NCBI GenBank assembly: GCA_016081115.2
Contig: JABTTQ020002182.1
Span: 186,001-250,000, forward strand
Direction of reading: 5' to 3'
DNA length: 64,000 bases
DNA from: Rehmannia glutinosa
Lineage: Eukaryota > Streptophyta > Magnoliopsida > Lamiales > Orobanchaceae
Shown: piece by piece, positions 30,570 to 43,200 of the stretch
Position numbering within the stretch: position 1 is the stretch's first letter
Layout of the letters: each line of letters begins with the position of its first letter
The notes under the pieces: generated by a model
Told to the model about the DNA's origin: nothing
What the model saw: only the letters and a program-made list of their open reading frames with translations
The model's database searches: none
Position numbers and translations under genes: made by a program

Positions 30570-30760
30570 GGTTCAAGGAACAGCTGAGGCCAAGGAACCT
30601 GGTACATGGATAGTGGTTGTTCTAGACATATGACAGGAAACAAGAAAAACCTGTCAAGATTCAAGGAGATTAGAGGTGCAAAAGTCATATTTGGATGAAA
30701 TGAAGCTCTAGGGGAAATCAAAGGCACAGGATCTATCAAGAAGAATGGATTGGAAATCAC
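30570..30760 (+). pseudogene. Element A protease
   Basis: WYMDSGCSRHMTGNKKNLSR (catalytic DSG, Asp codon 30609-30611) is the copia protease active site. Further on, VIFG is followed by a TGA where elements B and C read Gly-Asn. It then passes into the integrase frame near IKGTGSIKKNGLEITDVAYV. Protease cleaves the polyprotein; the stop makes this copy defective. Confidence 0.8.
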
Positions 30761-31973
30761 AGACGTTGCTTATGTTGAAGGCCTCAACTTCAACCTGTTA
30801 AGCATCAGCCAACTCTGTGATAAAGGCTACAATGTTGAATTCAATATGGGAGTGTGCCAGATCAAAGATGCTGAATCAAATGAAATAGTGTTGCAAGGAT
30901 CAAGACAGAAGAATATGTATGTAGTACATTGGTCTACTGCTACACCAAGTACTTGTCTCAGCAAAGTGTGCATTAATCAAGTTGGTCGTGGCACAAGAAG
31001 TTCGAAGTCATCTGAATTTCAAGACAATCAACAAGCTGCAAGGAGTCATCTTGTAGAAGGATTGCCAGACTCCGTGTATAAGAAAGAGAGTGTATGTGAT
31101 GCATGCCAGATGGGAAAGCAAATAAAATCTTCATTCAAGGATAATCCAAGTCCTTCTTCAACAAGGATTTTACATCTGTTGCATATGGATTTATTTGGTC
31201 CAGTTGAGCCAGCCAGCACTAGTGGGAAGAAATACACCTTGGTAGTGGTAGATGAATACGCAAGGTATACATGGAAAATCTTCATGTGCAAAAAGAAGGA
31301 AACTTTGCAGAAGTTACCTCAGCTGATGAAAAGAGTTCAAAATGAAAAGAGCCAAACGATTATAAAGATAAGACCTGACAGAGGAGTTGAGTTTGTCAAT
31401 GGGATAATGATTCAGTATTGTGTTGAAAATGTAATTGCTCATGAGTTATTAGCTGCAAGAACTCCACAACAGAATGGAGTAGCTGAAAGAAGGAATAGAA
31501 CTCTCAAGGAAGCTGTAAGGACCATGTTAGCTGAAGCTGGATTGCCTAAGAGATTTTGGGTTGAAGCCATTAACACAGCATGCTACACTCAAAATAGATG
31601 CATGATAAATAGGCAATTGACCAAGACTCCCTATAAAATTTGGACAGGGAGAAAGCCAAATGTTGGATATTTCAGGATATTTGGATGTAAATGTTTCATC
31701 CACAACAATGGCAAAGATAATCTGAAGGCTTTTGATGCTAAAGCTGATGAAGGTATCTTTTTGGGATACTTAGCTGAGAGCAAAGCCTATAGAGTTCTGA
31801 ACAAAAGGACTATGGTTACAGAAGAGTCTATCCATGTGGTTTTTGATGAACCTAATGTAAATGGAGAAGACATTGAAGAGTTAGCTGATAAGAGTGAATC
31901 AACCAACTATACTGTAAGAGTCCTTATGTTGAAGTCAAGTAAGAGCAAGCAACCCGAGATGAAGATGAGATAG
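30750..31973 (+). CDS. Element A integrase (intact 407-codon frame)
   Basis: An uninterrupted frame from ATG 30750, in reality an internal part of Pol. Residues 1-30 are the end of the protease domain (ITDVAYVEGLNFNLLSISQL). The HHCC His side is lost to a local frameshift near 30985-31030, but the Cys side remains (VCDACQMGKQ). The rve core is complete: Asp147 in LLHMDLFGP, Asp210 in IRPDRGVEF, Glu246 in QQNGVAERRNR, giving the DD35E spacing. It continues through FWVEAINTACYTQNRCMINR, FRIFGCKCFIHNNGKDNL and IFLGYLAESKAYRVLNKRTM. Integrase joins element cDNA to the chromosome. The second Asp is normally in SDRG(T/I)EF; here Ser is Pro. Confidence 0.9.
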   Translation: MEITDVAYVEGLNFNLLSISQLCDKGYNVEFNMGVCQIKDAESNEIVLQGSRQKNMYVVHWSTATPSTCLSKVCINQVGRGTRSSKSSEFQDNQQAARSHLVEGLPDSVYKKESVCDACQMGKQIKSSFKDNPSPSSTRILHLLHMDLFGPVEPASTSGKKYTLVVVDEYARYTWKIFMCKKKETLQKLPQLMKRVQNEKSQTIIKIRPDRGVEFVNGIMIQYCVENVIAHELLAARTPQQNGVAERRNRTLKEAVRTMLAEAGLPKRFWVEAINTACYTQNRCMINRQLTKTPYKIWTGRKPNVGYFRIFGCKCFIHNNGKDNLKAFDAKADEGIFLGYLAESKAYRVLNKRTMVTEESIHVVFDEPNVNGEDIEELADKSESTNYTVRVLMLKSSKSKQPEMKMR

Positions 31974-32637
31974 TGAATCTCAAAGACAAATTGGAAAGTC
32001 TACTTAATGAAGATGAAAGAGTCATTCAAGACAACTTATCCGTGAGATGGTGAATCTCGCAGACTTACTCCAATCGATGTGAGATGGCCGAGAGACCATC
32101 CACCGAGTTAGTTATTGGAGATGTTAGAGATGGCATAAGAACCAGATCCGAGCACAACATGAAGTAATGTTCACTTGTTTTCTTTCCCAAATAGAGCCTA
32201 AAGATGTGTCTCAAGCATTGGATGACACACATTGGATTCAAGCTATGCAAGAAGAGCTGAATCAATTTGAAAGAAACAAAGTATGGGAATTGGTGCAGAG
32301 GCCAACCCATCAGAATGTAATTGGCACAAAATGGGTTTTCAGGAACAAAATGAATGAAGAAGGATCTATTGTAAGGAACAAAGCAAGATTGGTAGCCAAA
32401 GGGTATTGCCAAGAAGAGGGTATAGATTTTGATGAAACCTTTGCCCTGTTGCAAGATTGGAAGCAATAAGGATGTTTCTTGCCTATGCCGCACACAAGAA
32501 CTCCACTGTGTATCAAATGGATGTGAAGAATGCATTTCTGAATGGACTGTTAGAGGAAGAAGTCTATGTTGAATAACCTCCAGGTTTTTAGCATAAAACT
32601 ATTGGAGATAAGGTATATAAGATCAAGAAAGCATTAT
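31974..32637 (+). pseudogene. Element A reverse transcriptase, N-terminal half
   Basis: The linker 31974-32166 is degraded. Frame 32167-32469 reads VSQALDDTHWIQAMQEELNQ, FERNKVWELVQRPTHQNVIG, TKWVFRNKMNEEGSIVRNKA and RLVAKGYCQEEGIDFDETFA, then shifts frame after GCC (one C missing compared with the expected FAPVARLEA). In the next frame: MDVKNAFLNGLLEEEVYVE, a TAA, PPGF, a TAG, then IGDKVYKIKKAL, where element B is inserted after codon 2 of the ALYGLKQ motif. It copies RNA to DNA; dead here even before B arrived, or decayed since. Confidence 0.88.
32633..32637. other. Left target-site duplication of element B (ATTAT)
   Basis: ATTAT immediately before TGTTGGGAAATT; repeated exactly at 46592-46596. 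Confidence 0.95.
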
Positions 32638-34162
32638 TGTTGGGAAATTTATTGTTTAGATTTTGATGAATGCCATGTAAAACTTAGAATAGGAAGTTGG
32701 CACCCCATTTTCGTTGTAAAGCGCATTGTAATAAATAGGGCTGGTCAAGCCGAGTTAAAGTCGACTATGCCTAAACATGCAAGAAGACAAGCGGAGACTA
32801 GAAGGAAGACTCATTTGCAAGACTGGTGAGTATGGCAAAGAAGAGAAGACGGGAACTCGATGAAGGAGCAAGCGAGATGCGGTGAGTAGAGTATCGGTCA
32901 AGTCAACTCAAGATAGCCAAGTCTCAAGTTGAAGTGACGGAAGTAAGAGTCATCCATGATTGGAAGCGACTCTAAGTCACCTGGGAAAGCAAGGAAATGC
33001 GGCCAATTCGAGATAATCGGAAGAGATCCGTTGCGTAAATCAAGGGAATTACTTAAACAAGTAATACCTCCATACTACCTTTCTCGAAGTGCTCATCCCC
33101 GAGCGTGCAAAAGGAATGAACCAATGGGAAGCACCGCACCATGTCGAACTCTGAAAAAGTGAAGAACAATTCATACGAGGAAGTGGCAATTCCAAGGATC
33201 GCAACAAGACAAGCCAACGACCACAAGTGACTTTCAAAAATAAGCCTATCTCTTCAACGGGCAGATTTTTGAAAGATCACTATAAAAGGCCGAGGAATGA
33301 CTGCGAGAGAAGGTTACAACCACGAACATTCAAGAAAACATTTGAAGCGTAACCAAAAATATTCTCAAATCATTCAAGACTAATCCTCAAGCCTACATTA
33401 TGAAGAAAATCAATCCAACACTCACTGTGAAAGAAAGATAACTTCAATCGGTTGAAGAGGAAATTGTTGAAGAATCAAGGGTCTACATTCCACGGAGGAT
33501 CGTAGGAAGGTTCAAGGTCGAACAGTCTCAAGTTTTTGGAGGGCTTCGTGATCAAATCCAAAGAGCTTGAGCAAGTGGGTAGTAGTAGCAAGGCAAAGCG
33601 CCCTGTGAAGAAGCCGAGTCGCACGAGAAGCCAACTGGCGTGACCATGGCATCTCGATCGAGTTCCAAAGGATCAAGTCAATTGTGTGATCAAGACTTGT
33701 ATTCGGGACCTGCTACCACTCGTATCCGATCAATACCTAGTGGATTCCTCCAGGAGTTGGAGAAGAGAGGAGTAGAAGAATTACCCCATCTTGAACCTCT
33801 ATAAAAACTTATCGTGTCATTTACATTTCAACACTTTAATTCCTCGCATCTTATTTATTTAACTCTCGATAAATTTGCTATCCACTTGATAATCTCTAAG
33901 TACTAAACCAAATTTAAGGGTGTAAAGTCTTCCATGAAAATAAATCACAATCAAATTAAGTCTTTAGTCAAAACAAAGTGAGTTATTCTATCAACACTCA
34001 ATCGAGTCTATTGAGTAACTTACTCACGATTAACTAACTTAGTCATGTCCATCAAGGGTTGTGAAGTTCAACGCTGATTATTTAAAAGGACTAAATCGAA
34101 AAGTTGGTACGGTTTATTCAACCCCCTTCTAAACCTTACATTCACACCCCTTGGGACCTACA
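32638..34162 (+). repeat. 5' LTR of element B (1,525 bp)
   Basis: TGTTGGGAAATTTATTGTTT ... CCCTTGGGACCTACA. TATA box TATAAAAGG at 33281. Matches 45062-46591. Confidence 0.95.
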
Positions 34163-34164
34163 AG

Positions 34165-34176
34165 TGGTATCATAGC
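34165..34176 (+). other. Primer-binding site, element B
   Basis: TGGTATCATAGC, one mismatch from TGGTATCAGAGC, two bases after the LTR. Confidence 0.85.
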
Positions 34177-34294
34177 GGTTGGTTCATTGAGCCTTCCGCA
34201 GATCAAGTTCTTGAACTAGATCTCCAAATTTTTCAAAGTCATGTTTTAGTACTTAAGTTCTTCAAAACCCTTTTTATCATTAAAGGTTATTATC

Positions 34295-35400
34295 ATGGAA
34301 GCAAATTTGACACGCATCCCTATGTTCACAATTGAAGAATTTGATGATTGGAAAATTTGCATGCAGCTCATCTATCAAACATTACATGATGAGATGTGGA
34401 TAGTGATAGAGGATGGGCCACCGCAAATTTTAAAAGTGAACACAACTGTAAGGAGAGTCGCAGAAATTTGGGTGAAGAGGATGTTGCTCCCTGCACGATC
34501 ATGGTTGAAAACCAAGAGCCGAATGGAGGAATGATGACGAGAAAAAGATATAACTTGGACAATGTGGCCAAGGACATTCTTTACAAAACCTTGACAAAGC
34601 CATGTTCAATAAAGTCAAATCATGCAAAGCGGTTAAAGAAATGGGACAAGCTAACATTGATTTGTGAAGGCTCGTGAGCAAATCAAGGAAAATAAATTAT
34701 CGGTGGATGTACGTGAGAAATTTGAAAATTTCAAAATGATCGCAGAGAGACCCTGGATCAACTGGATGCTCGGTTCACGAAATTACCAACAAGCTATCCG
34801 CACTTGGAAAAGAATATACGAAGAAATGTGTATGAAGATTCTAAGAAGTCTCCCAACCGAGTGGGATATGAAAGTCATGGCCATGAGACACTCCATGGAC
34901 CTATCCAAGACATCCAACCATGAGCTATTCTCGGATCTCAAAGCCTACGAATTGGAGCCGAGAAGAAAAGACCAGGAAGAGACAATGTACTCCAAAACAC
35001 CGCTTAATTGTTAAGGATGGCAAAGAGAGCCGAGGTCAAAGAGGTCATTGACCAAGAAGAAATAGCCCCGATGGTTAAAAGGTTTAACAAGTTCTTCAAT
35101 AAGAACTACAAGAGAGGCAAGGGCGAATCCTCCAGGAAGACACTCAACTCCCTCCAAGTCAAGGGAAGATAGGCCAACCAAGAGAACGAGCATCAAAAAT
35201 TTGAATATCAAAGGGCCGAAAATCCAAGAATGGAAATAGGTGGTCAAAAGGTTGGAAATCTATCTTTGAACCGTAAAGCGCAACCAGGTCACTATGCCAT
35301 TGATTGCCCATATCCTGTAATCAACAAATACAGGAATGAAGAAGAAAGAAAGGTCTTGAGAGAAAGAAGACAAGAAAAGAAAAAGGCAATGTTGATGTAG
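34295..35400 (+). pseudogene. Element B gag
   Basis: ATG 34295 gives MEANLTRIPMFTIEEFDDWK and DEMWIVIEDGPPQILKVNTT. It then continues in other frames with RYNLDNVAKDILYKTL, EMCMKILRSLPTEWDMKVMA and LFSDLKAYELEPRRKDQEE. The zinc knuckle is damaged: only QPGHYAIDCPYPV (about 35283-35320) is readable and the first two Cys codons are gone. The UBN2 Gag core is therefore all present but in at least four frames. Most breaks fall at places where element A has CAG or CTG, so this may be a sequencing effect rather than true decay. Confidence 0.82.
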
Positions 35401-36560
35401 AGATCTTTGAGACAGGCCAAGTCAGAGACATAGCTAATTCGAGAGTAGTAGTTGACTACTCAAGTGACTCGAAGAAGAAGCCTTGATCCGTTTGATGGCC
35501 AAGGAACAAGATCAACCTCGACCAAGAAGATGAGGTACACTCTAACTCATCACACTCGGATTCTAGTGATAGTGACTATGACACACACACTTCATCACCC
35601 ACTCGATCTTTATGATTCATTAGGCAAAATGATGAAAGATTTTGAACACATTAAATCCTCACACACACTACTAAATGAGGAAAACAGCCTATTTCAAAAG
35701 CAAAACTCACGGTGACTAAGGAGCCGAGTACTCTAAGTCAAATAGTGATGAGAATGAAATTTTAAAGACTAAATGCTAAACTAATAGCAGAAATAGCTGC
35801 TATAGAAAAGAGGAAAATGACCTCAAAATGTGATTGCCTCATTCTCTAAGGCATCTAAATCATGGATGATCTTATTATGAGTCAAAGAGAATGTGGAGAC
35901 AAGACAGGCTTAGGATTTAATTCCTCGTGCTATGTCAAGCTCCAAAAGTGATTTTGGAAAAAGGATCTTCTAGCAATGAAGTATCTCAAAAATCCAAAAC
36001 TCCAAATGGTGCACACACATTTATCCAAAAGGAAAAATGCAATTGAGTGTCTTTGAGAGGACAAGCGAGAAGAAATCCAACCGAGTTCCTCAGCAAACTC
36101 CAAATAGGAAATACTCTGTAAAGAAGAAACAGAGCTACCAAAAACCCTAGAAGTTCTATAAAAGAAATACATATGAAGGGAATGGTAGAAAATACCCAAG
36201 CCAAGCCGATTGGAATAATATGAACTATCAAAGAAAGACCTACATGGAATATAAGCCAAAATGGCAAAGGCACAGAACTCAAAGAAAGGCCATTCCAAAG
36301 GTATAAGAGCTTTCATCAACACACATATGAACCTAGGCACCACACTCAGAGATATAACAACTACCCAAAGAAGGCAATTGCTAAAACACATATACAGCAT
36401 TCGCAAAAGCGACAGTTGTATGAGCCAGAATCCCTGCCAATTTGCCCAAATTAATTATGATTATGGCGATAGATGGCAACCTTAGAGTCAAACCATTTGG
36501 CTATAGGTTGGTTGGATCATCTTACAATACTAACCCCTCAGACCCGGCACAAGTATGGGT
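35401..36560 (+). pseudogene. Element B coiled-coil Gag region and linker
   Basis: Counterpart of 29340-30560 in element A: LYDSLGKMMKDFEHIKSSHT and LNEENSLFQKQNS (about 35600-35715), then broken heptad repeats, then DRWQP and VWVPK (about 36556) before the protease. Several frameshifts. Confidence 0.65.
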
Positions 36561-39500
36561 ACCTAAAACTTAATTTCCTTGTTTGCGAGGTTCAATGAAA
36601 AGTGCCAAGGAACCTGGTACATGGATAGTGGTATTCCGGACATATGACAGAAACAAGAAAAATTTGTCAAAATTCAAGGAAGTCAAAGGAGCAAAAGTCA
36701 TATTTGGAGGAAATGAAGCTCAGGAGAAATAAGAGGCATTGGATCCATCAAGAAAAATGGATTAGAAATCACAGATGTTGCATATGTTGAAGGACTCAAA
36801 TTCAATCTGGCCGAGTATTAGCCAACTCGTGACAGATGCTATAATGTTGGATTCAACATGGAATATGCCAAATCAAGGACATCGAATCCAATGAAGTTGT
36901 GTTGCAAGGATGCGACAAAAGAACATGTATGTAGTAGATTGGTCAATCGCAACACCAAAGACCGTCTATTAGCAAAGAGTACATTGAATCAAGTTGCCGT
37001 GGGCACAAGAAACCGAGTCACCCTGAATTTCAAAATGATTAACAAGCTTGCGAAGCAATCTTGTGGAAGGACTTCCGGACTTCAGATATACAAGAAGGAT
37101 AGTATATGTGACGATGTCGGAAGGGAAAACAAATCAAATCATCATTCAAAGAAAAGACATGTCCATCTTCAACAAGAATATCAGACCGCTACATATGGAT
37201 CTATTTGGTCCAATTGAACAGCTAGCATAAGTTGGAAGAAATACACCTTGGTGGTAGTAGATGACTACTCAAGATATACATGGACAATATTCATGTCTAA
37301 GAAGAAAGAAACTCTCTTAAAACTACCACGGTGATGAAGAGGATTCAAAATGAGAAGAGCCAAACCATTATCAAAATAAGATCTGATGAGGAACCGAGTT
37401 TGTAAATGGTATAATAACTCGATATTGTATTGAAAATGACATTGGTCATGAATTGTCTCATAAGCAGCAAGGACTCCACAGAATGGAATTGCGAGAAAGA
37501 AGGAATAGAACTCTCAAAGAAGCAAAGAAGGACCATGTTAGTCAAGCAGGCTACCTAAAAGATTTTGGGTTGAAGCAATAAACACAACATGCTACACTCA
37601 AAATAGATGCATGATAAAGACGGTGACAAAGACTCCCTATGAGATTTTGGACAGGAGAAAACCAAATGTTGCATATTTTAGAATATTTGGATGTAAATGC
37701 TTCATCCATAACAATGGCAAAGATAATTTGAAGGCTTTTGATGCTAAAGTCGATGAAGGTATTTTCTTGGGATACTCACTTTGAAAGCAAAGCCTCACTG
37801 AGTACTCAACAAGAGGACTATGGTTCTGAGAGGAATCCATTCATGTGGTGTTTGATGAGCCAAATATAAATGGAGAAGACATTGAAGAGTCGGTGATAAG
37901 TTGAATCAACCAACCATGCGTAAGAGTCCCTATGTCAAGTCAAGTCGGAATTATAAACCCGGATGAAGATGAGATAGCCGAGTCTCAAAAACAGTGGAAA
38001 ATCTGTGACTAAGTGATGACGAGAGAGCGATCAAAGCAACATAGCCGCAAGACGATCGAATCTAGCTAACTTACTCCAACCCGATGTAAGATGGCCGAGA
38101 GACCATCCACGAGAACTAGTCATTGGAGATATAAGAGAAGGTGTCAAAACAAGATCCGAACTCAACAAGAAGCTATGTTCACATGCTTTATCTCACAAGT
38201 AGAGAGCCTAAAAATGTGTCACAAGCATTGGATGACACACATTGGATTCAAGCTATGCAAGAAAGAGTGAATCGGTTTGAAAGAAATAAAGTATGGGAAT
38301 TAGTTCAAAGACCCACCCATCAAAAATGTTATGGCACTAAATGGGTGTTCGTAAAAACAAGATGAACGAGGAAGGTTCGTGGGTAAGAAACAAAGCAAGA
38401 TTAGTAGCCAAAGGATATTGTCAAGAAGAAGGGATAGATTTTGATGAAACATTTGCCCTCGTAGCAAGATTGGAAGCTATAAGGATGTTTCTTGCCTATG
38501 CGACTCACAAGAATTTTATTGTATATCGATGGATGTAAAGAGTGCATTCCTTAATGGTTTATTGGAAGAAGAAGTGTATGTTGAACAACCTCAGGATTTG
38601 AGCGAGAAGACTCTTGGAGATAAGGTATACAAACTCAAGAAAGCTCTATATGGATTGAAACAGGCACCCGTGAGCATGGTATGATACATTTGTAACAATT
38701 CTGACTCGGAACGGATTCACAAAAGGAAAAGTGGATAGAACACTCTTGTAATTCAAGATAGGAAGAGCATATTTGCTTGTTCAAATATATGTGGATGACA
38801 TCATTTTTGGATCCACAAACAAAGAGTCATGTGTGATAAATTTTCAAACCTCATGCAAAGCAAATTCGAAATGAGCATGATGGGAGAGTCGACATTCTTC
38901 CTTGGACTCCAAGTGAAACAAGTGAAGGATGGAACCTTCATAAGTCGGACAAAAAATACAGAGAGATTTAATGAAGAAATTTGGTATGGAAGAGAAGCCT
39001 TCGTGAAAATACCAATGAATACATAAGTCAAAATGGATATGGATGCGGATGGCAAGCCTGTAGATCAAACAAGATACATATCACTTATTGGATCATTGCT
39101 TTATCTCACAAAGAAGCGGCGGACATCACCTTTGTTGTAGGTGTATGTGTAAGATTTCAATCTGCTCCAAAAGAAAGTCACATGATTGCAAAGCCAAGAG
39201 AATCTTGAGATATTTGAAAGGAAGCAAGAAGTTGGCTTATGGTATCCAAAAGGAAGGTGGATTCAAGCTAATTGGCTATTGGACTGGGACTATCTTTGGA
39301 TGTAGAGTTGACAGAAAAACACCTCGAGGCACATGTCAAATGCTTGGAAACAAAGTTAATTTCCTGGTTTAGCAAAAAGCAAAATTCAATAGCCACCTCT
39401 ACAAATTTTGAAGCGAGAATACATAGGCTGGGCGTGATTTGTTGCCCAAGTCATATGGATGAGACAAAGAATTTGAGAGACTATGAAGTTGAAGAAAAGG

Positions 39501-39745
39501 AAATTCCAATCATGTGTGATAACACAAGTGCAATTGCAATCACTCAAAATCTGTGTTGCACTCAAGAACAAAACATATCGATGTCGGTATCACTTCATAA
39601 GAGATCATGTTGAAAAGAAAGACATCACCTTTGAATATATTTCAACCGATAAAAGTTGGTGACATATTCACAAAACCATTATGTGAGTCAAGATTTGAAG
39701 AACTCAAGCATGAGTTAGGGTTAATTGAACCGAGCCGACACTCGG
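36561..39745 (+). pseudogene. Element B pol (protease, integrase, RT, RNase H)
   Basis: All domains occur in order but in shifting frames. Protease: WYMDSG (about 36617-36636). Integrase: HMDLFGPIEQ, KKYTLVVVDDYSRYTWTIFM, NGIARKKE-like remains of QQNGVAERRNR near 37480, and FRIFGCKCFIHNNGKDNLKA near 37680. RT: ALDDTHWIQAMQERVNRFER (38225), NKARLVAKGYCQEEGIDFDE (38390), FLNGLLEEEVYVEQP (38545), YVDDIIFGST (38788). RNase H: YLKGSKK, VDRKTPRGTCQMLGNK, then a scrambled STAEAEYVA site near 39400, and LGLIEPSRHS at the end (39718-39745). It makes and integrates cDNA. The breaks cluster at former CAG/CTG sites. Confidence 0.85.
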
Positions 39746-40292
39746 AAGACTCAAAGAAAAGAAATGAAACACGAAAAGGGAAAAAGAGTCTGAACTCTCA
39801 AATCGGCCTAAGTGAATCAGCCATATCGGAAAGACATCTCATCGAGTTAGGTTGGTGAGTCACTAGAGAATCGTGAGAAGAAGAGTTAAATCGGCTAAGG
39901 GATAAGCCGAGTCATTTATGAGCAAAGGGACAAATACGCAAATGTTTTTAGTAAGCGGGAATGTTTTTAAGAATGACGTCAACATAATTATGACGTGTAC
40001 AGCAAAAGCCGCACACCAAGCTTATGATTGGATATAAATGATGCCGCATTAAATACGAGACATTAAATGCTAATCGGCGTGCAAAATCTAAACCGTTGAT
40101 TTCGATCACATTTCAAAAACCACCCGCACGCCCTTTCGGAACCATACTTAAACTATTTTCGTCCGTTTCTCTCACACATTACCAAAAACTGTTCACTTCT
40201 CTCTCTCGGAAAGCAAAGGCAAAAAACTCTCTCAAAAAACCCTATCAATCTTCAAATCACTTTCTAAGTTTCATTCGGTGAAATAATGAAAA
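39746..40292 (+). other. Region between pol and third ORF, element B
   Basis: About 550 bp without a supported coding frame; homologous to 47661-48206 (A) and 57346-57890 (C). It ends in a pyrimidine-rich leader (TTCTCTCTCTCGG) just ahead of ATG 40293. Confidence 0.5.
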
Positions 40293-43200
40293 ATGGCATC
40301 CACTCATGATTTTGTCAAGCTAGGAAAGCAAATCCACACCGGTCCTGTGGATTTGGGGTATGGTCAAACAGGGGATCCAATGACGCCTCATAAAGAAGAT
40401 CTGAAAAACTCGAAACGATCGGGCTAAAACCATTTCGACGATGGACTTTCCTATGACCTATGTGGAAGAGGTCGACAGTTACGTGAATGCCGAGATTCAC
40501 GATGAGGGGATCAAATCCTCATTCACGGGAAGAGTTCATCATCACTTTGCCAAGGATTTGCGAACACCGCTCATTCCGGCGGAAGGAGCACCGTAAATCA
40601 ATGAAGCGATGTTGACTTGATCGCTTGGAAGGAAATAGCAAGACCGACTATCTTTGAAAAGATAGTCTACACAAACTAACAAGAGGTCTTTGAAGGAGGA
40701 CTACCACAAATTGTTGGACATCATTGCCAAATGCATAGACATCAAATTTGGCGGCTTTGACCAATCGTCTAAAGCAAAATTGATCGTATTGGTTGCGATC
40801 ATTGAAGAAAAGAAAGTGAACTGGTGAGTTTGTCTACGCAGGACTGCGAGAAATGGGAACAAATCCTTCAAGGAGAATGGAGCATTTGGAGGATCCCGGG
40901 ATACGGTTTGGTGATTGGCCGGTGATGGAGGTAAAAGGAGTCCTCTTCGACATGGAAAGGCGTTCCATGTAAACAAGAGGATGTTGAGATCAAATCTCTC
41001 CGGCGCACGAGAAGAGAGCCTACGCTAAGAGAGGCGATACGAGGCGGGGAATCGGTGACCCGAAGATACAAATCGTCTCCTCTCCACCAGAAGAAGAAGG
41101 CCCCCGCATTTGCTAAGAAGAACGCCGCTCCCGCAAAGAAAGAAAAACAAATGCGCTCCCGCCGCAGCTCGGAGTCACTTGCCCCTTGGCCGTGTCTCCC
41201 GCCCAAATACGGCCGACTCCTCGTAAGAAAACAACAAAGACCGACCCCGCGCCCAAGACTCGGAAGAAACTTTCGTCGAACGTAAATCCCTCTACGGTTC
41301 AAATAAGAAGAAGTAGAAGAAGTTTTCAAAGCGCCCGAGCTTGAGAAGCGTTGAGTCCGTCACTCGGTGGAAAAGATATTCCGAGCTCAGCGGAGAAGAG
41401 AGTCTCCAGCACGTGATTGATGAAACGCCAAGTCTCCGGCGAGGCCGATCGCAGAGGCAACTCGATGACCCAGTTGTACAGCAGACGTAAACACCGAGAA
41501 CAAAACCTTGTTGAGACAACCAAATCACCTGCTGATGTGGTTGTTTCTCCACAGAATGTAGGCTGGCCGAAGGTGTCGAGCGGCAAGTCGCTACCTTCAA
41601 TACGGAAACGAGGGCGGCAAGAAGATGATGAAGACGATTTAATCATGCACTCTCCATTGTATCCGGACATCCAAAATCGTCACAAGGAGTGGAGAAAATG
41701 GAAGCCGAGCCTATCCAGTGCGATCTCAACATCCGAGTTCATTATCGGGAAGAAGAACTCTTGATTTCTTGAGGTGGACACAAAGGCCGCAAGCCCGACG
41801 AGGATAATTGCATAAATATCTTGGAAATTCGAAAAAGAAAATGAACGGCTAAAGCGGTGAGACGCAGAGAAGCACGTGAGAAATCCAACATCCGCCCTAT
41901 CACCGGCACCACAGAGCATACACATCCTCACCTTGGACGCCCATCGAAAGTGATGAGGACACGACCTCTTTCTTTGCCCTTGAAAGAGTTGCAAATGCAG
42001 AAGCAATGGAAGAATCCGAATACTTCATGAGCAAAGAATGATAGAGGGACCGGAGAGTCCTCCAAAACACACGGTGGAGATAGACCCAATGGGAGTGCAG
42101 TGCAAAGATATCCACCGTTGTTCGCCACCACTTCCCTCACTCACTCGCAAGAAGAACTAAGGGAAATGGCGATAAACCGGGATAGTGGGGACCCCAATCG
42201 AGCCAACCCCTAATGAAGGTGTCTTACCACCGCCCCCAACGGTGAATACTCAATGGGAACAATGAGTCCGAGACGAGTGACCCCAAACCAAGTCACTCAC
42301 GGTGGTGTGCCACCGAGGGGAAACTCCTCCACCGCAAAAGGTCGGAGGATCTGGTGACTCCACAATGAATATAGGAGGCGAAGTGGAGAAGGAACAAATG
42401 CAAAGTACACAAGTAAGTTGTCATCGACGAAGCTCGGCGATTGAGACTGTCTCGGTGAGGTGCCAACAAGCTACTCGAAGGCTAATGACGCGCTTGATGC
42501 GGTCGAGGCACATAAAGGAACAGTACCCGGGAGTTAACACTGCGGGCGGCGATTTAAAGTGCAATCCATGGAGTTGAGACTCCAATGGATGCCACCGCAT
42601 GAAGACCCTAAGACAATCGACACTGCCGAAGGGATGTCAAGGCCTCGCCGCGCTTGAGACTGCAGAAGGTAATGAAGGCCAACGGGAGGTTGAGAACATC
42701 CCTCCCCGCTATCATTGATCCATCGAGAGAAGAGATAAATGCACTTCACGATTCCTAGGATAATCGATGTAACCTTTCGGGATCGGAAGGAGACGATGAA
42801 GCCGAGTCATCCCCGTGATCGATCCAAAAGACGGTGAGGATGTTCCAACCACGAGTAAGTCGACCTCAAGTCTACTCGTCAAACTTTCAACTTTGATGAG
42901 CCACCCATGGAAATCTCATCATCGTCCGATGACGCCCGATAAGGCCGAGGACGCCAACTCACGTGGAGAAACCATTGAGACCAACTGTTGAGACAAATTG
43001 AGGCTCGCAAGTCGGATCAACTTCACAAGACCCCTGAAACCGAGTCCATCGCGCAGTTCCCAAGCCGCAGCAGGTTCGACTCCACAAGGAACTTCACGAG
43101 CACCACTCATCATTGAACAAATTCCGGTTGCTCGTGATGATCCCTTTGTAGAATCATTTCCCTTCTCCGGAGGTACCCGACCTACCGAAGAGTCGAGAGA

